A stretch of DNA of 64,000 nt from assembly GCA_028284155.1 (NCBI GenBank), contig JANQSF010000054.1:62001-126000 (forward strand). The letters run 5' to 3'. The position numbers and the translations under genes were made by a program. Source of the DNA: Phycisphaeraceae bacterium (GTDB lineage Bacteria > Planctomycetota > Phycisphaerae > Phycisphaerales > Phycisphaeraceae). The notes under the pieces are model-generated. The model ran no database searches and was not told the origin of the DNA. It was given only the letters and a program-made list of their open reading frames with translations. Of the stretch, positions 33,454 to 42,831 are shown one piece after another; the first letter of the stretch is position 1; each line of letters starts with the position of its first letter.

Positions 33454-34608
33454 ATGAGCACCGCCAAGCGGGTCGCGCTGGTCGTTGAAACGTCGAACGA
33501 GTACGCCCGCGGGCTGCTGCACGGCGTGCGGGCGTTTATCCGCCGGCACGGCCCGTGGTCGATCGTGCTGGGCGAAGACAGCCGGGGTCATACCGACGCG
33601 TCGTGGTTGGCCAACTGGGACGGCGACGGCATCATCGCCCGGATTGAGAACGCACAGATCGCCAAGTCCGTTATCGCCTCCGGCCTGCCAGCCGTCGACC
33701 TGAGCGCGGCGCGACTGGCGACTCAGTTTCCGATGGTCGAGACGGACGACCGCGCGATCGCGCGACTCGCGGCTGAGCACCTGCTCGACCGCGGGCTGGA
33801 GCACTTCGGCTTTGCGGGTCAGCCGGGCTTTCAGTGGTCGGACCTGCGTCAACGTCAATTCGTCAAACGGCTGAAGCAGGACGGGCACGATTGCGCGACC
33901 TATCCGCCGACCGGCCGAAGGCGCGCCCGTCGGACGTTGCAGGAAGAGATCGAAGCCCTGGCTGGGTGGATCGAAACGCTGCCGCGCCCCGTCGGCGTCA
34001 TGGCCGCGTTCGACGTGCGCGGGCGGCAGGTGCTCGAAGCCTGCCGGATAATCGACGTCACCGTGCCGGACGAGGTCGCCGTCATCGGCGTGGACAATGA
34101 CGAACTGCTGTGCGACCTGGCCGACCCCCCGATGACCAGCGTCGCGCCGGACACCGACCGCACCGGTTGGCTGGCGGCGGAATTGTTAGACAAGATGATG
34201 GCCGGGCAGACCGTCGCGCCGGACGCGCACCTGATCCCGCCGATCGGCGTGGTCGCGCGCGAGTCAACGGACATCCTGAATGTGGCCGACCCGGCCGTAG
34301 CCGACGCGCTGCGGCTCATTCGCGCCAAAGCGTGTGACGGCGTGCGCGTGGCCGACGTGCTGAACCAAGTGGGCCTAACCCGCCGGGCGTTGGACGCCCG
34401 ATTCCAGAAACTGCTAGGCCGATCCGCCCACGCCGAGATCCGCAGGCTCCAGATCGAACGCATCCAGCAACTGCTCCGCGAGACCGATCTACCCTTGGCC
34501 GAGATCGCCCACCGGACGGGCTTCAAGCACGTGGAATACCTCTCCGTGGCCTTCAAAAAGGCGGTTGGCGTGCCGCCAGCCCAGTTCCGAGCGCAATTCG
34601 CCACGTAA
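33454..34608 (+). CDS. XylR-like AraC-family transcriptional regulator
   Basis: 384 residues from the ATG at 33454. The N-terminal part is a LacI-type periplasmic-binding-protein fold sensor domain: Val-Ala-Leu-Val-Val-Glu-Thr-Ser-Asn-Glu-Tyr-Ala-Arg-Gly at 6-19, Phe-Gly-Phe-Ala-Gly near 115, Ala-Ala-Phe-Asp near 187-190 and Val-Ile-Gly-Val-Asp-Asn-Asp-Glu near 211-218. The C-terminal 100 residues are an AraC two-helix-turn-helix domain (Thr-Arg-Arg-Ala-Leu-Asp-Ala-Arg-Phe; Glu-Ile-Ala-His-Arg-Thr-Gly-Phe-Lys). This is the layout of E. coli XylR, so the effector should be a sugar. It is likely to act on the divergent ThuA/haem gene. Confidence 0.92.
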   Translation: MSTAKRVALVVETSNEYARGLLHGVRAFIRRHGPWSIVLGEDSRGHTDASWLANWDGDGIIARIENAQIAKSVIASGLPAVDLSAARLATQFPMVETDDRAIARLAAEHLLDRGLEHFGFAGQPGFQWSDLRQRQFVKRLKQDGHDCATYPPTGRRRARRTLQEEIEALAGWIETLPRPVGVMAAFDVRGRQVLEACRIIDVTVPDEVAVIGVDNDELLCDLADPPMTSVAPDTDRTGWLAAELLDKMMAGQTVAPDAHLIPPIGVVARESTDILNVADPAVADALRLIRAKACDGVRVADVLNQVGLTRRALDARFQKLLGRSAHAEIRRLQIERIQQLLRETDLPLAEIAHRTGFKHVEYLSVAFKKAVGVPPAQFRAQFAT

Positions 34609-34677
34609 TAAATCTCAGTCAGCGGGCGTAAAATATCATTGCAGTTCGGCTAACCAACCGTCATAATCAGTCGTCAA

Positions 34678-34739
34678 CAAGTGCCTCGCGTCAGATCGGT
34701 CCGCCCCGCGAATCGGGAAAAGAGCGGGAGAGGCACTTG
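34678..34739. repeat. structured element before the LamG PEP-CTERM gene
   Basis: CAAGTGCCTC (34678-34687) pairs with GAGGCACTTG (34730-34739), with a further smaller pairing CCCGC / GCGGG inside. It may end the regulator transcript. Confidence 0.45.
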
Positions 34740-34765
34740 GAGACCGGGCTTGAAGCGTGTAAACT
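34737..34765 (+). promoter_or_regulatory. sigma70-type promoter of the LamG PEP-CTERM gene
   Basis: TTGGAG (34737-34742), a 17-base spacer and TAAACT (34760-34765). It would give a leader of about 70 bases before the ATG at 34843. Confidence 0.5.
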
Positions 34766-34842
34766 AGGATCGTGAGAGCCGAGGCGATTCCGCCTAGGTC
34801 GACGCGAGAGAAGAGAGTACCGACAAACGATTGGAGCTTGTG

Positions 34843-36495
34843 ATGAAGACCGTCCGCCAACACGTGTTGCGTTGTGTTCTGTCGATGTGCGCGCTTGGGA
34901 TGTTTGCCAGCGGAGCGCAGGCCATTGATACGGCAGGCACGCTGCTGGTCGACCTCGATGCTCGTCACCCCAGCGCAGGCACGGCCAGTTGGTTCAACGC
35001 CGGCACGATCGGCGACTTCGTCGAGGCTGGCAACCCCGCGGTTGGGACGTTCGGTCCGAACAACAACCCGGCGGTTGATTTCGACTCGTCGGGCGGAATC
35101 GACGCCTATCGCAGCCAAGGCAATTCGCCCGCAAGCGTCGTTGGGCAAAACCCCACCCGATCGATCGAAGTCTGGGTCTACAACCCGACGCAGAATGGTG
35201 AAGAAACGACCGTGGCATGGGGCCGACGCGGTGGTGGCAATGGCACGAACATGGGATTCCTGTACACGCCAAGCAACAGTTTCGGCGCGGTCGGCCACTG
35301 GGGCGGTGGGCCGGACGTCCCCTGGTCTCCCGCAGGCGGTGCGCCGGCCCTTGGCCAATGGAACCACCTGGTTTACGTGCACAACGGAGATAGCACGATC
35401 GTTTATGAAAACGGCCTGCGTGCAAATCACGAGTACCATCGCGACCGCGGCAACAACAACCCGTTCCTCAACACGCATCCCAATCAGCTCATCAATATTG
35501 CGGCTCAAAACGCCAACGCCGGGAACGATTTAGACGGCGGCACACGCGGCCAACTCGCCATCGCCAACGTGCGTGTCCACGACGGCGCGCTCAATCCATT
35601 GCAGGTCATGAACAACTTCAACGAGGACGCCGGGAGGTTTGGTCTGACCGCGATGGAGGTCAACCCGTTCTCGCCCGCGCCCGTCAATCGCTACAGCTTT
35701 GATAACGCGGCGGGCGCCGCACCGGACGGCACAGTGCTGATCGACTCGATCGGCGGCCAGCACGGCGTCGTGCGCGGTGCGGGCGCATCCGCTGATGGCT
35801 CGCAACTGAGCCTCCCTGGCGGCTCGGGTGCCACGCAGGCCTACGGCGACCTGCCCAACGGCCTGATCTCGACCAAGACCGACCTGACGATCGAAGCCTG
35901 GGTGACGATCGACGGCGCGCAGAACTGGCAGCGAATCTTCGACTTTGGTTCCTCTGGCAACGCGGAGGTGCTCGGGCCTGGCGGCGGCGGCCAAGGCACG
36001 GACTACCTGATGGTCAGCGGCGCCCGCGGCGGCAATGCCCTGCAGGCGCGGATCGAAGTCCGTAACGTCGACCCGATGGGCGGCGGCCCCGGCGACATCA
36101 ACACTTTGGACTTGGCCCGCCCCGGCATCAACCAAGAGTTTCACTTTGCCTTGGTGTTTGATGCCGACGGCAATGGCGGGTCGCCCCAGATCAGCTATTA
36201 CCGGGACGGTGTCCTGCTGGACACGTTGAACACGAACATCCAACTGGCAAATCTCAATGATGTCAACAACTGGCTCGGCCGATCGAACTGGACGGCCGAC
36301 GCCAACTTCCAGGGCTCATTCAACGAGTTCCGAATCTACGACGTGGCCCTGGACGGCAAGCAGATCGCCGGTAACTTCCTGCTCGGCCCGGATACGCTTA
36401 ACCTTGAGCAGGCCGTGCCCGAGCCCGCCACGGCGGCGCTCGGTTTGATCGGCGTGGCCCTGATTGCCAGCCGACGCCGGCGGCGGACCGCGTGA
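34843..36495 (+). CDS. LamG-domain PEP-CTERM surface protein
   Basis: 550 residues from the ATG at 34843 (GGAG seven bases upstream; a GTG/TTG codon just before is less likely). Sec signal peptide to about Ala-Gln-Ala. Two LamG/concanavalin-like domains follow: about 35-245 (Arg-Ser-Ile-Glu-Val-Trp-Val, Trp-Asn-His-Leu-Val-Tyr) and about 280-515 (Asp-Leu-Thr-Ile-Glu-Ala-Trp-Val, Phe-Asn-Glu-Phe-Arg-Ile-Tyr). The C-terminus is a PEP-CTERM signal: Val-Pro-Glu-Pro-Ala, hydrophobic Gly/Leu/Ala segment, then Ser-Arg-Arg-Arg-Arg-Arg. LamG domains bind glycans, so a surface adhesin or glycan-binding protein is inferred. Confidence 0.9.
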   Translation: MKTVRQHVLRCVLSMCALGMFASGAQAIDTAGTLLVDLDARHPSAGTASWFNAGTIGDFVEAGNPAVGTFGPNNNPAVDFDSSGGIDAYRSQGNSPASVVGQNPTRSIEVWVYNPTQNGEETTVAWGRRGGGNGTNMGFLYTPSNSFGAVGHWGGGPDVPWSPAGGAPALGQWNHLVYVHNGDSTIVYENGLRANHEYHRDRGNNNPFLNTHPNQLINIAAQNANAGNDLDGGTRGQLAIANVRVHDGALNPLQVMNNFNEDAGRFGLTAMEVNPFSPAPVNRYSFDNAAGAAPDGTVLIDSIGGQHGVVRGAGASADGSQLSLPGGSGATQAYGDLPNGLISTKTDLTIEAWVTIDGAQNWQRIFDFGSSGNAEVLGPGGGGQGTDYLMVSGARGGNALQARIEVRNVDPMGGGPGDINTLDLARPGINQEFHFALVFDADGNGGSPQISYYRDGVLLDTLNTNIQLANLNDVNNWLGRSNWTADANFQGSFNEFRIYDVALDGKQIAGNFLLGPDTLNLEQAVPEPATAALGLIGVALIASRRRRRTA

Positions 36496-36518
36496 GTGCA
36501 CGACTTCGCATAAGCCTC

Positions 36519-36548
36519 AACGACCCGTCCCCGGACGGGTCGTTTTCG
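36519..36548 (+). terminator. Rho-independent terminator
   Basis: AACGACCCGTCC then GGACGGGTCGTT, with only two bases between the arms at full pairing, followed by the short T-rich tail TTCGTT. It lies 24 bases after the LamG gene stop. Confidence 0.8.
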
Positions 36549-36626
36549 TTCGGACCTGACGACCCGATTCGTTGCATTGACCAAAACCGACGATATCCTT
36601 GAAGGGCCGGCCTGAGAGAGGGATCG

Positions 36627-39600
36627 ATGCATCCGACGTCATCATGGCTACGCCAATTCCGGGCGCTCCGCCCATCGTGCGCCATCGCGCTTTGGGCCTG
36701 TCTTCCGTTCGTGTTGTTGCTCACCGCCTGTGACCGCGGCGACGTCGAATCCAACAAGCCCGAACCGATCCCCTCGACGCCCGGTCGCATCGAGTCGACC
36801 GCGCTGACGCGCGATACATCACCACCGACCGGCACGCTGTTCGAGCGGCTCTCGGCCGACCACACCGGCATCACCCACCAGGTGACGTGGGACAAGCCGG
36901 CGAAATATGACCGCGTCTTCTACAGCCAGAACACCGGCGGCGGCGCGGCGGCCGGCGACTACGACGGCGACGGGCTGCCCGACGTCTATCTGACCAGCCC
37001 GTCCGGGGGCAGCCGGCTGTACCGCAACCTCGGCGGCTTCAAGTTTGAAGACGTGTCTAAGTCGGCCGGCGTTTACGACCCGGGCTTTTGGGGCACCGGC
37101 GCGAGTTGGGTGGATATCGACAACGACGGCGACCTCGACCTGTACGCCTGCGGCTACGAAGCGAACAACAGGCTGTACATCAACCAGGGCGACGGCACGT
37201 TCAAGGAACAGGCCAAAGTATTTGGCCTGGACTTCTGGGGCGCGAGCATCATGGTCGCATTCGCCGACTATGACAACGACGGTGACCTCGACGCGTATCT
37301 GTTGACCTCCGGGCTTCAGCCCGGACCGGACCAGAAGTTCCGCGTCCGGTTCGAGGACGACAAGCCAATCGTCATCGACGAACTGCGCGAATACTGGCAA
37401 CTGCTCTACCTGCCCGGCGACCGAGCCAAGCAGGTCGAGGCCGGGCAGTTTGACCACCTGTACCGCAACGACGGGCCCAATGAAGACGGGCAGATTCGTT
37501 TTACTGAGGTCACGGAACAGGCCGGCATCAACGGCGCAGACATTGGCCAAGCGGCCACCTGGTGGGACTACAACAACGACGGCTGGGCCGACCTGTACGT
37601 CGCCAACGATTTTTGGGGCGGCGACCATCTATACCGCAACAACGGTGACGGGACGTTTACAAATGTTTCACGAACCGCCCTGCCGCACACGCCCTGGTCG
37701 TCGATGGGCGCGGACTACGCCGACATCAACAATGACGGCCTGCTCGATTTCATGGGAACGGACATGTCCAGCACGTCGCACTACCGGCAGAAGGTCGGGA
37801 TGGGCGACATGTCCAAGAGCGCCTGGTTTCTCGAATACGCCGAGCCGCGTCAATACCCACGAAACGCCGTGTATCTGAATACCGGCCACGACCGTTTCAT
37901 GGAGGTCGCCTACCTGACCGGACTGGCTGATTCCGATTGGACTTGGACGACGCGATTCGAGGACTTTGACGAGGACGGCCACGCCGACGTGATCATCACC
38001 AACGGCATGACTCGCGATCTGATGAACACCGACCTCAATCGAAAAGCGGTTGCCTACGCCAAGGAAGGGACGCCTGAGTTTTTCGCATTCTGGATGAAAC
38101 AGGACCTGTTTCGCAACCGCAACCTCGCGTTCCGCAACGCGGGCGACCTGCGGTTTGAAGACGTGAGCAAGGCGTGGGGATTCGATCGGCTGGGCGTCAG
38201 CTTCGGCGCGGCCACGGCCGACTTCGACCGCGACGGCGATCTCGACCTCGTCGTGAACAACATGGACGCACCCGCCGCGGTCTACCGCAACCGTTCGGCC
38301 GGTCGGCATCGAATCGTTGTCAAACTCGTCGGCCGACAAAGCAACCGCATGGGTGTCGGCACGAAGGTCGTGGTCGACACGATGTTCGGCAAACAGGCGC
38401 GCTATCACACGCTTTCACGGGGGTGGGCGTCGAGCAGCGAGCCCATCGTGCACTTCGGCCTGGGCGACGCTGACAAGGTCAAGTCGCTGACCGTTCATTG
38501 GCCAAGCGGGCACGTCCAGCGTTTCAACGACCTGCCGGCCGACCATGTACACACCGTCACCGAACCGACCGGACCGGTCGAGCGACCTGTACCCGCGCGA
38601 CCTGAACCCATGTTCGCGCCGTCGTCCGCACTCGCTGACCTGAAACACGTCGAGGACAAGCCGCGCACCGGCGACTTCGAACGCCAGCCGTTGTTGCCTT
38701 ACCGTCTGTCGCGTCTTGGCCCGGGCATGGCGGTGGGCGACGTGGACGGTGACGGCGATGACGATCTTTACCTCGGCGGCGCGGCCGACCACGTCGGGCA
38801 GTTGTGGGTCAACAACGACGGTCAATTCAAGGCATCCGTGCAACCCGCCTTCGAGCGACACCGCGCGTCCGAAGACATGGGCGCTCTATTCTTCGATGCC
38901 GACGGTGACAACGACCTGGACTTGTACGTCGTCAGCGGCGGCGTGGAGGACGCTTACGGATTGAAGGCCTTCCGTGATCGGCTCTACCACAACGACGGGA
39001 AAGGCCGATTCACATCAGCCGATGAGGAAGCACTACCCGAGATCGAGGACAGCGGCAGCGTGGTTGCGGCAGCCGACTACGACCGCGACGGCGACCTGGA
39101 CCTGTTCGTTGGCGGCCGCGTCGTGCCGGGTCGATACCCGGTGACGCCGAGCAGTCGGCTCTTGATGAATCTGCCAAGCCGGTTCAAGGACGTGACCGAC
39201 CGCGACTCGCCCGGCCTGCGCGAAATCGGTCTGGTGACCGACGCCGCCTGGTCCGACGTGGACGGCGACGGTTGGGTCGACCTGCTGATCGCCACCGAGT
39301 GGGGGCCGATCCATCTGTGGCGCAACGACAAAGGTCGGCTGCGCAACGACACCGTCGCGGCGGGGCTGGCGGATCGACGAGGCTGGTTCAACGGCATCGT
39401 CGGCCGCGACCTGGACGGCGACGGCGACATCGATTTCGTCGTCACCAATGTCGGGCTCAACACTAAGTACCACGCGACATACAACCGACCGGCCCTGATC
39501 TACTACGGCCGATTCGGCAATGACCCGCGTCGCCGACTGGTCGAATGCGAATTTGAGAACGGCGTGCTTTATCCGGGGCGCGGCAAGAGTTGTTCAACCG

Positions 39601-40385
39601 CGGCGATGCCGTTTCTTGGCCAGAAGTTCACGACCTTCGATGCGTTCGCCAAAGCAACCCTGAATGACGTATACGGCAGCGCCAAACTCAGCGCGGCGTT
39701 GCGGCTTACGGCTGACACGCTGGAGTCGGGCGTCTTGCTCAACGACGGAAAAGGCCGGTTCACCTTTAAGCCATTGCCTCGCCTCGCGCAAGCCGCGCCG
39801 TGTTTTGGCGCAGTGCTGACCGACGTTGATTACGACGGTCACACCGACCTCGTGCTCGCACAGAACTTCTACAGCCCGCAACCCGAGACCGGTCACATGG
39901 ATGGCGGCGTTGGCCTGCTGCTACATGGCCGAGGCGACGGGACCTTCGACCCTGTTTGGCCAAACGCCAGTGGTGTCGTCGTGTCCGGTGACGCGACCGC
40001 CCTGATCTCAATCGACCTTGACGCCGACGGTCGCGACGACTTGGTCTTCGCCCGTAACAACGACACCGTCGTGCCTATGACGCGCACGTCGCAGTTGCAG
40101 CGAGGCCGACCGCTTAGCGTCCGACTTGCCGGCCGAGCAGGCAACCCCACAGCGATCGGCGCTGTCGTGACGGCCGAGTTGGACAACGGTACGGCCCAAA
40201 CCGCTCAGGTCAGTTCCAACGGTGGCTACCTGTCTCAGTCGTCTGCGCGACTGACGTTCGGTATTCCTAATGGGCTTTCAGCCAAACGCGTCATTGTTCG
40301 TTGGCCGAACGGCGAGATGTCGGCACATGACGCCGGCAGCCAGCCGCGGCTCGTCATCCAGCAACCTCAAACGACGTCACCATGA
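36627..40385 (+). CDS. VCBS/FG-GAP and ASPIC/UnbV lipoprotein
   Basis: 1252 residues. Lipobox Leu-Thr-Ala-Cys (Cys35). The body is made of FG-GAP/VCBS beta-propeller repeats with many Asp-X-Asp-X-Asp-Gly calcium-type loops (for example Asp-Tyr-Asp-Gly-Asp-Gly-Leu near 112). There are two ASPIC/UnbV domains, about 550-650 and at the C-terminus about 1145-1240 (Val-Val-Arg-Trp-Pro-Asn-Gly-like ends, Ile-Val-Arg-Trp-Pro-Asn-Gly). The domain pattern suggests two concatenated copies. These are surface-anchored proteins abundant in planctomycetes; function is unknown. The last codon overlaps the next start by 4 bases (ATGA). Confidence 0.92.
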   Translation: MHPTSSWLRQFRALRPSCAIALWACLPFVLLLTACDRGDVESNKPEPIPSTPGRIESTALTRDTSPPTGTLFERLSADHTGITHQVTWDKPAKYDRVFYSQNTGGGAAAGDYDGDGLPDVYLTSPSGGSRLYRNLGGFKFEDVSKSAGVYDPGFWGTGASWVDIDNDGDLDLYACGYEANNRLYINQGDGTFKEQAKVFGLDFWGASIMVAFADYDNDGDLDAYLLTSGLQPGPDQKFRVRFEDDKPIVIDELREYWQLLYLPGDRAKQVEAGQFDHLYRNDGPNEDGQIRFTEVTEQAGINGADIGQAATWWDYNNDGWADLYVANDFWGGDHLYRNNGDGTFTNVSRTALPHTPWSSMGADYADINNDGLLDFMGTDMSSTSHYRQKVGMGDMSKSAWFLEYAEPRQYPRNAVYLNTGHDRFMEVAYLTGLADSDWTWTTRFEDFDEDGHADVIITNGMTRDLMNTDLNRKAVAYAKEGTPEFFAFWMKQDLFRNRNLAFRNAGDLRFEDVSKAWGFDRLGVSFGAATADFDRDGDLDLVVNNMDAPAAVYRNRSAGRHRIVVKLVGRQSNRMGVGTKVVVDTMFGKQARYHTLSRGWASSSEPIVHFGLGDADKVKSLTVHWPSGHVQRFNDLPADHVHTVTEPTGPVERPVPARPEPMFAPSSALADLKHVEDKPRTGDFERQPLLPYRLSRLGPGMAVGDVDGDGDDDLYLGGAADHVGQLWVNNDGQFKASVQPAFERHRASEDMGALFFDADGDNDLDLYVVSGGVEDAYGLKAFRDRLYHNDGKGRFTSADEEALPEIEDSGSVVAAADYDRDGDLDLFVGGRVVPGRYPVTPSSRLLMNLPSRFKDVTDRDSPGLREIGLVTDAAWSDVDGDGWVDLLIATEWGPIHLWRNDKGRLRNDTVAAGLADRRGWFNGIVGRDLDGDGDIDFVVTNVGLNTKYHATYNRPALIYYGRFGNDPRRRLVECEFENGVLYPGRGKSCSTAAMPFLGQKFTTFDAFAKATLNDVYGSAKLSAALRLTADTLESGVLLNDGKGRFTFKPLPRLAQAAPCFGAVLTDVDYDGHTDLVLAQNFYSPQPETGHMDGGVGLLLHGRGDGTFDPVWPNASGVVVSGDATALISIDLDADGRDDLVFARNNDTVVPMTRTSQLQRGRPLSVRLAGRAGNPTAIGAVVTAELDNGTAQTAQVSSNGGYLSQSSARLTFGIPNGLSAKRVIVRWPNGEMSAHDAGSQPRLVIQQPQTTSP

Positions 40386-42664
40386 CCCGCTGGCAAGCGC
40401 CCATCCTGTTCGGCTTACTGGTCGGTTCCGTCCTGTCAATGGCGGCAGAGAAGGACCCGGTCGCGCAGCCGTCGGTAAAAGACCTTGCCGAACAACGGGC
40501 CCAGCGTGACCGCACGGTCTGGCAGGCCGAGAAACTCTCACACAAGTACGACGCGGTCTTCGTCAAACTCTGGGACGACCTGCTGGCGAAGGACAAGTTC
40601 GGCGGTGACAAGTTCGACGTGCTTGCGGCGGTCCCGACCGACTCGATCCGGATTGGCCGACCGGGCGAGCCCGTCGCGCTGGGGTTGGAGATCGACAAAC
40701 GGCAGACGACGGGGCCCGGCCAGACGTTGACACACCCCGCGTGGGTCGCGCGGTTGAATCAGTGGCGAGACAACGGGTACCGACTCAAGCAAAGCGAGTG
40801 GCATCACGCCGCATTCACCCCGGCGAAGGACGGACGTCCGGCCAAATCTTCGGTGACGTTTGTTCTGCACGCCGTTCACGAACCGAGCACCATGCGGATC
40901 GCCATCGAAGGCGTGCTCAAGATTGAGTGGGCTGAAGCGAAGACCGAAAACGCCATGCCCACTCCCTCGGTGATCGACGCCACGGACCTGCGCATCCTGA
41001 CGCGCAAAGGGCCGCCCGCGTTTGAGCGCGTGTTGACGGTCAACCCGTCCAGCGGCACGCACAAGTCGGGCGTCCATCCGATCGTGCTGCATGATGTGAA
41101 CGGCGACGGCCTGTCGGACATCCTGCTTGGCGGTTGCAACCGCCTCTATCTCAATAAAGGTGGTACACGGTTCGAGCGCGAAGTACTGCACGCCCTGCCG
41201 TACCGCACGTTCGAGACGGCGGCGGTCGCCGACCTGACGGGCGACGGCGTGGCCGACTACCTCGCGCCCGGTCTCCGCGGAAGCCTGCTGGTCTATCGCG
41301 GGGACAAGAACGGGCGGTTCACCACCGACCCGATCGGCGACCCGCTAAGCGGCGACCTGAAACAACCGCAAGCGCTCACTCTTGGCGACATCGACGGTGA
41401 CGGCGACCTCGATGTGTTCGTCGGGCAGTACCGCATCTCGTACCTCGGCGGGAACATGCCCAACCCGTACTACGACGCCAACGACGGCTTCCCCGCACAG
41501 TTCTATCTCAACGACGGCCGGGGGAACCTGACTCCCGCGCCCGAGTCGATGCTCGGCGACATTCTGAAGAAACGGCACCGCAGAACGTACACCGCCGCGC
41601 TGACCGACCTCGACGGCGACAACGACCTGGACTTGCTGGTCGTCAGCGACTTCGCCGGCATCGACGTGTATCACAACGACGGCAAGGGTCGTTTTACCGA
41701 CGTGACCGATCGCGTCATCGACAAGCGGCACCTATTTGGCATGTCGGCGACGTTCGGCGACTACGACGGCGACGGCCGACTCGATTTCTATGTGGCCGGC
41801 ATGTCGTCAACTACGGCGCGTCGTCTGGAACGGCTGGGCCTGGGTCGCGACGATCAGCCTGACATCCACAAGATGCGCATGGCGATGGCGTACGGGAACC
41901 GCATGTACCTGTCACAAAGCGACGGCACGTTTCAAGCGCCGCTGTTCGCCGACCGGGTCGCTCGCACCGGTTGGACGTGGGGCACGACCACGCTTGACGT
42001 GGAGAACGACGGCGACCGCGACATCTTCGTCGCCAACGGTCACTCGAGCGGCGCATCAACGAAAGACCACTGCACGCACTTCTGGTGTCACGACATCTAC
42101 GACGCGTCGAGCAAGACGAACCCGGCCATGCACGACCTTTTCATGCAGGTGCATCGTGGCTATCTCAACCGCACGGAGTCGTGGGACGGCTACCAGAAGA
42201 ATGCGCTGCTGATGAATGCGAACGGGCGCGGGTTTACAAACGTCGCCTGGCTGCTGGGCGTGGCCGACCAGTTCGACGGACGCGCCGCGTTGTCGGACGA
42301 TATCGACGGCGACGGGCGGGTGGACCTGCTTGTGGTCGAAGACCGCTGGTACGACGGGCAGATTCTGCATGTCTATTGGAACACAATCAAGACGAACAAC
42401 CACTGGGTCGGCGTTCGGCTGCGTCACCAGCCGGGCAAGCCGTCGCCGGTCGGGGCGAAGATCGTGGTGCGAGCGGCTGGGCGGACACACGTGGGTCGCG
42501 TGGTGATCGGCGAGACGATCCACGGCCAACATGCGCCGACCGTGCATTTCGGCCTGGGCAAGGCGACGCGCATTGAGCACATCGAAGTGACCTGGCCGAA
42601 CGGCGTGAAACGCCGATTGGAGTCACCGTCGGCCGACCGGTATCACGTCGTCGACGCGCCGTGA
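40382..42664 (+). CDS. VCBS/FG-GAP and ASPIC/UnbV secreted protein
   Basis: 760 residues, overlapping the preceding stop codon by 4 bases, so translation is coupled. Sec-type signal (Ile-Leu-Phe-Gly-Leu-Leu-Val-Gly-Ser-Val-Leu-Ser-Met-Ala-Ala), without a lipobox cysteine. An N-terminal 200-residue helical/beta part precedes FG-GAP/VCBS repeats (Asp-Ile-Asp-Gly-Asp-Gly-Asp-Leu-Asp, Asp-Leu-Asp-Gly-Asp-Asn-Asp), and an ASPIC/UnbV domain closes the protein (Phe-Gly-Leu-Gly-Lys-Ala-Thr, Val-Thr-Trp-Pro-Asn-Gly). It probably works with the upstream lipoprotein at the cell surface. The two share the fold but differ in anchoring: one lipid-tethered, the other free. Confidence 0.92.
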   Translation: MTRWQAPILFGLLVGSVLSMAAEKDPVAQPSVKDLAEQRAQRDRTVWQAEKLSHKYDAVFVKLWDDLLAKDKFGGDKFDVLAAVPTDSIRIGRPGEPVALGLEIDKRQTTGPGQTLTHPAWVARLNQWRDNGYRLKQSEWHHAAFTPAKDGRPAKSSVTFVLHAVHEPSTMRIAIEGVLKIEWAEAKTENAMPTPSVIDATDLRILTRKGPPAFERVLTVNPSSGTHKSGVHPIVLHDVNGDGLSDILLGGCNRLYLNKGGTRFEREVLHALPYRTFETAAVADLTGDGVADYLAPGLRGSLLVYRGDKNGRFTTDPIGDPLSGDLKQPQALTLGDIDGDGDLDVFVGQYRISYLGGNMPNPYYDANDGFPAQFYLNDGRGNLTPAPESMLGDILKKRHRRTYTAALTDLDGDNDLDLLVVSDFAGIDVYHNDGKGRFTDVTDRVIDKRHLFGMSATFGDYDGDGRLDFYVAGMSSTTARRLERLGLGRDDQPDIHKMRMAMAYGNRMYLSQSDGTFQAPLFADRVARTGWTWGTTTLDVENDGDRDIFVANGHSSGASTKDHCTHFWCHDIYDASSKTNPAMHDLFMQVHRGYLNRTESWDGYQKNALLMNANGRGFTNVAWLLGVADQFDGRAALSDDIDGDGRVDLLVVEDRWYDGQILHVYWNTIKTNNHWVGVRLRHQPGKPSPVGAKIVVRAAGRTHVGRVVIGETIHGQHAPTVHFGLGKATRIEHIEVTWPNGVKRRLESPSADRYHVVDAP

Positions 42665-42831
42665 GCAGGGACTTGTTACCTCAAATTCCTGCATCATGTG
42701 CCCCGTACACCCTGACGTAAACAAACTCATGTCGCCAGTGACAGTTTTCATGGCAATTCAGTTGTCGCGCTGTGATAATCAGGGTGTTGGCGGGGGCCAA
42801 TCGATTCTCAGTGCGTCCGAGTTCGCACACC

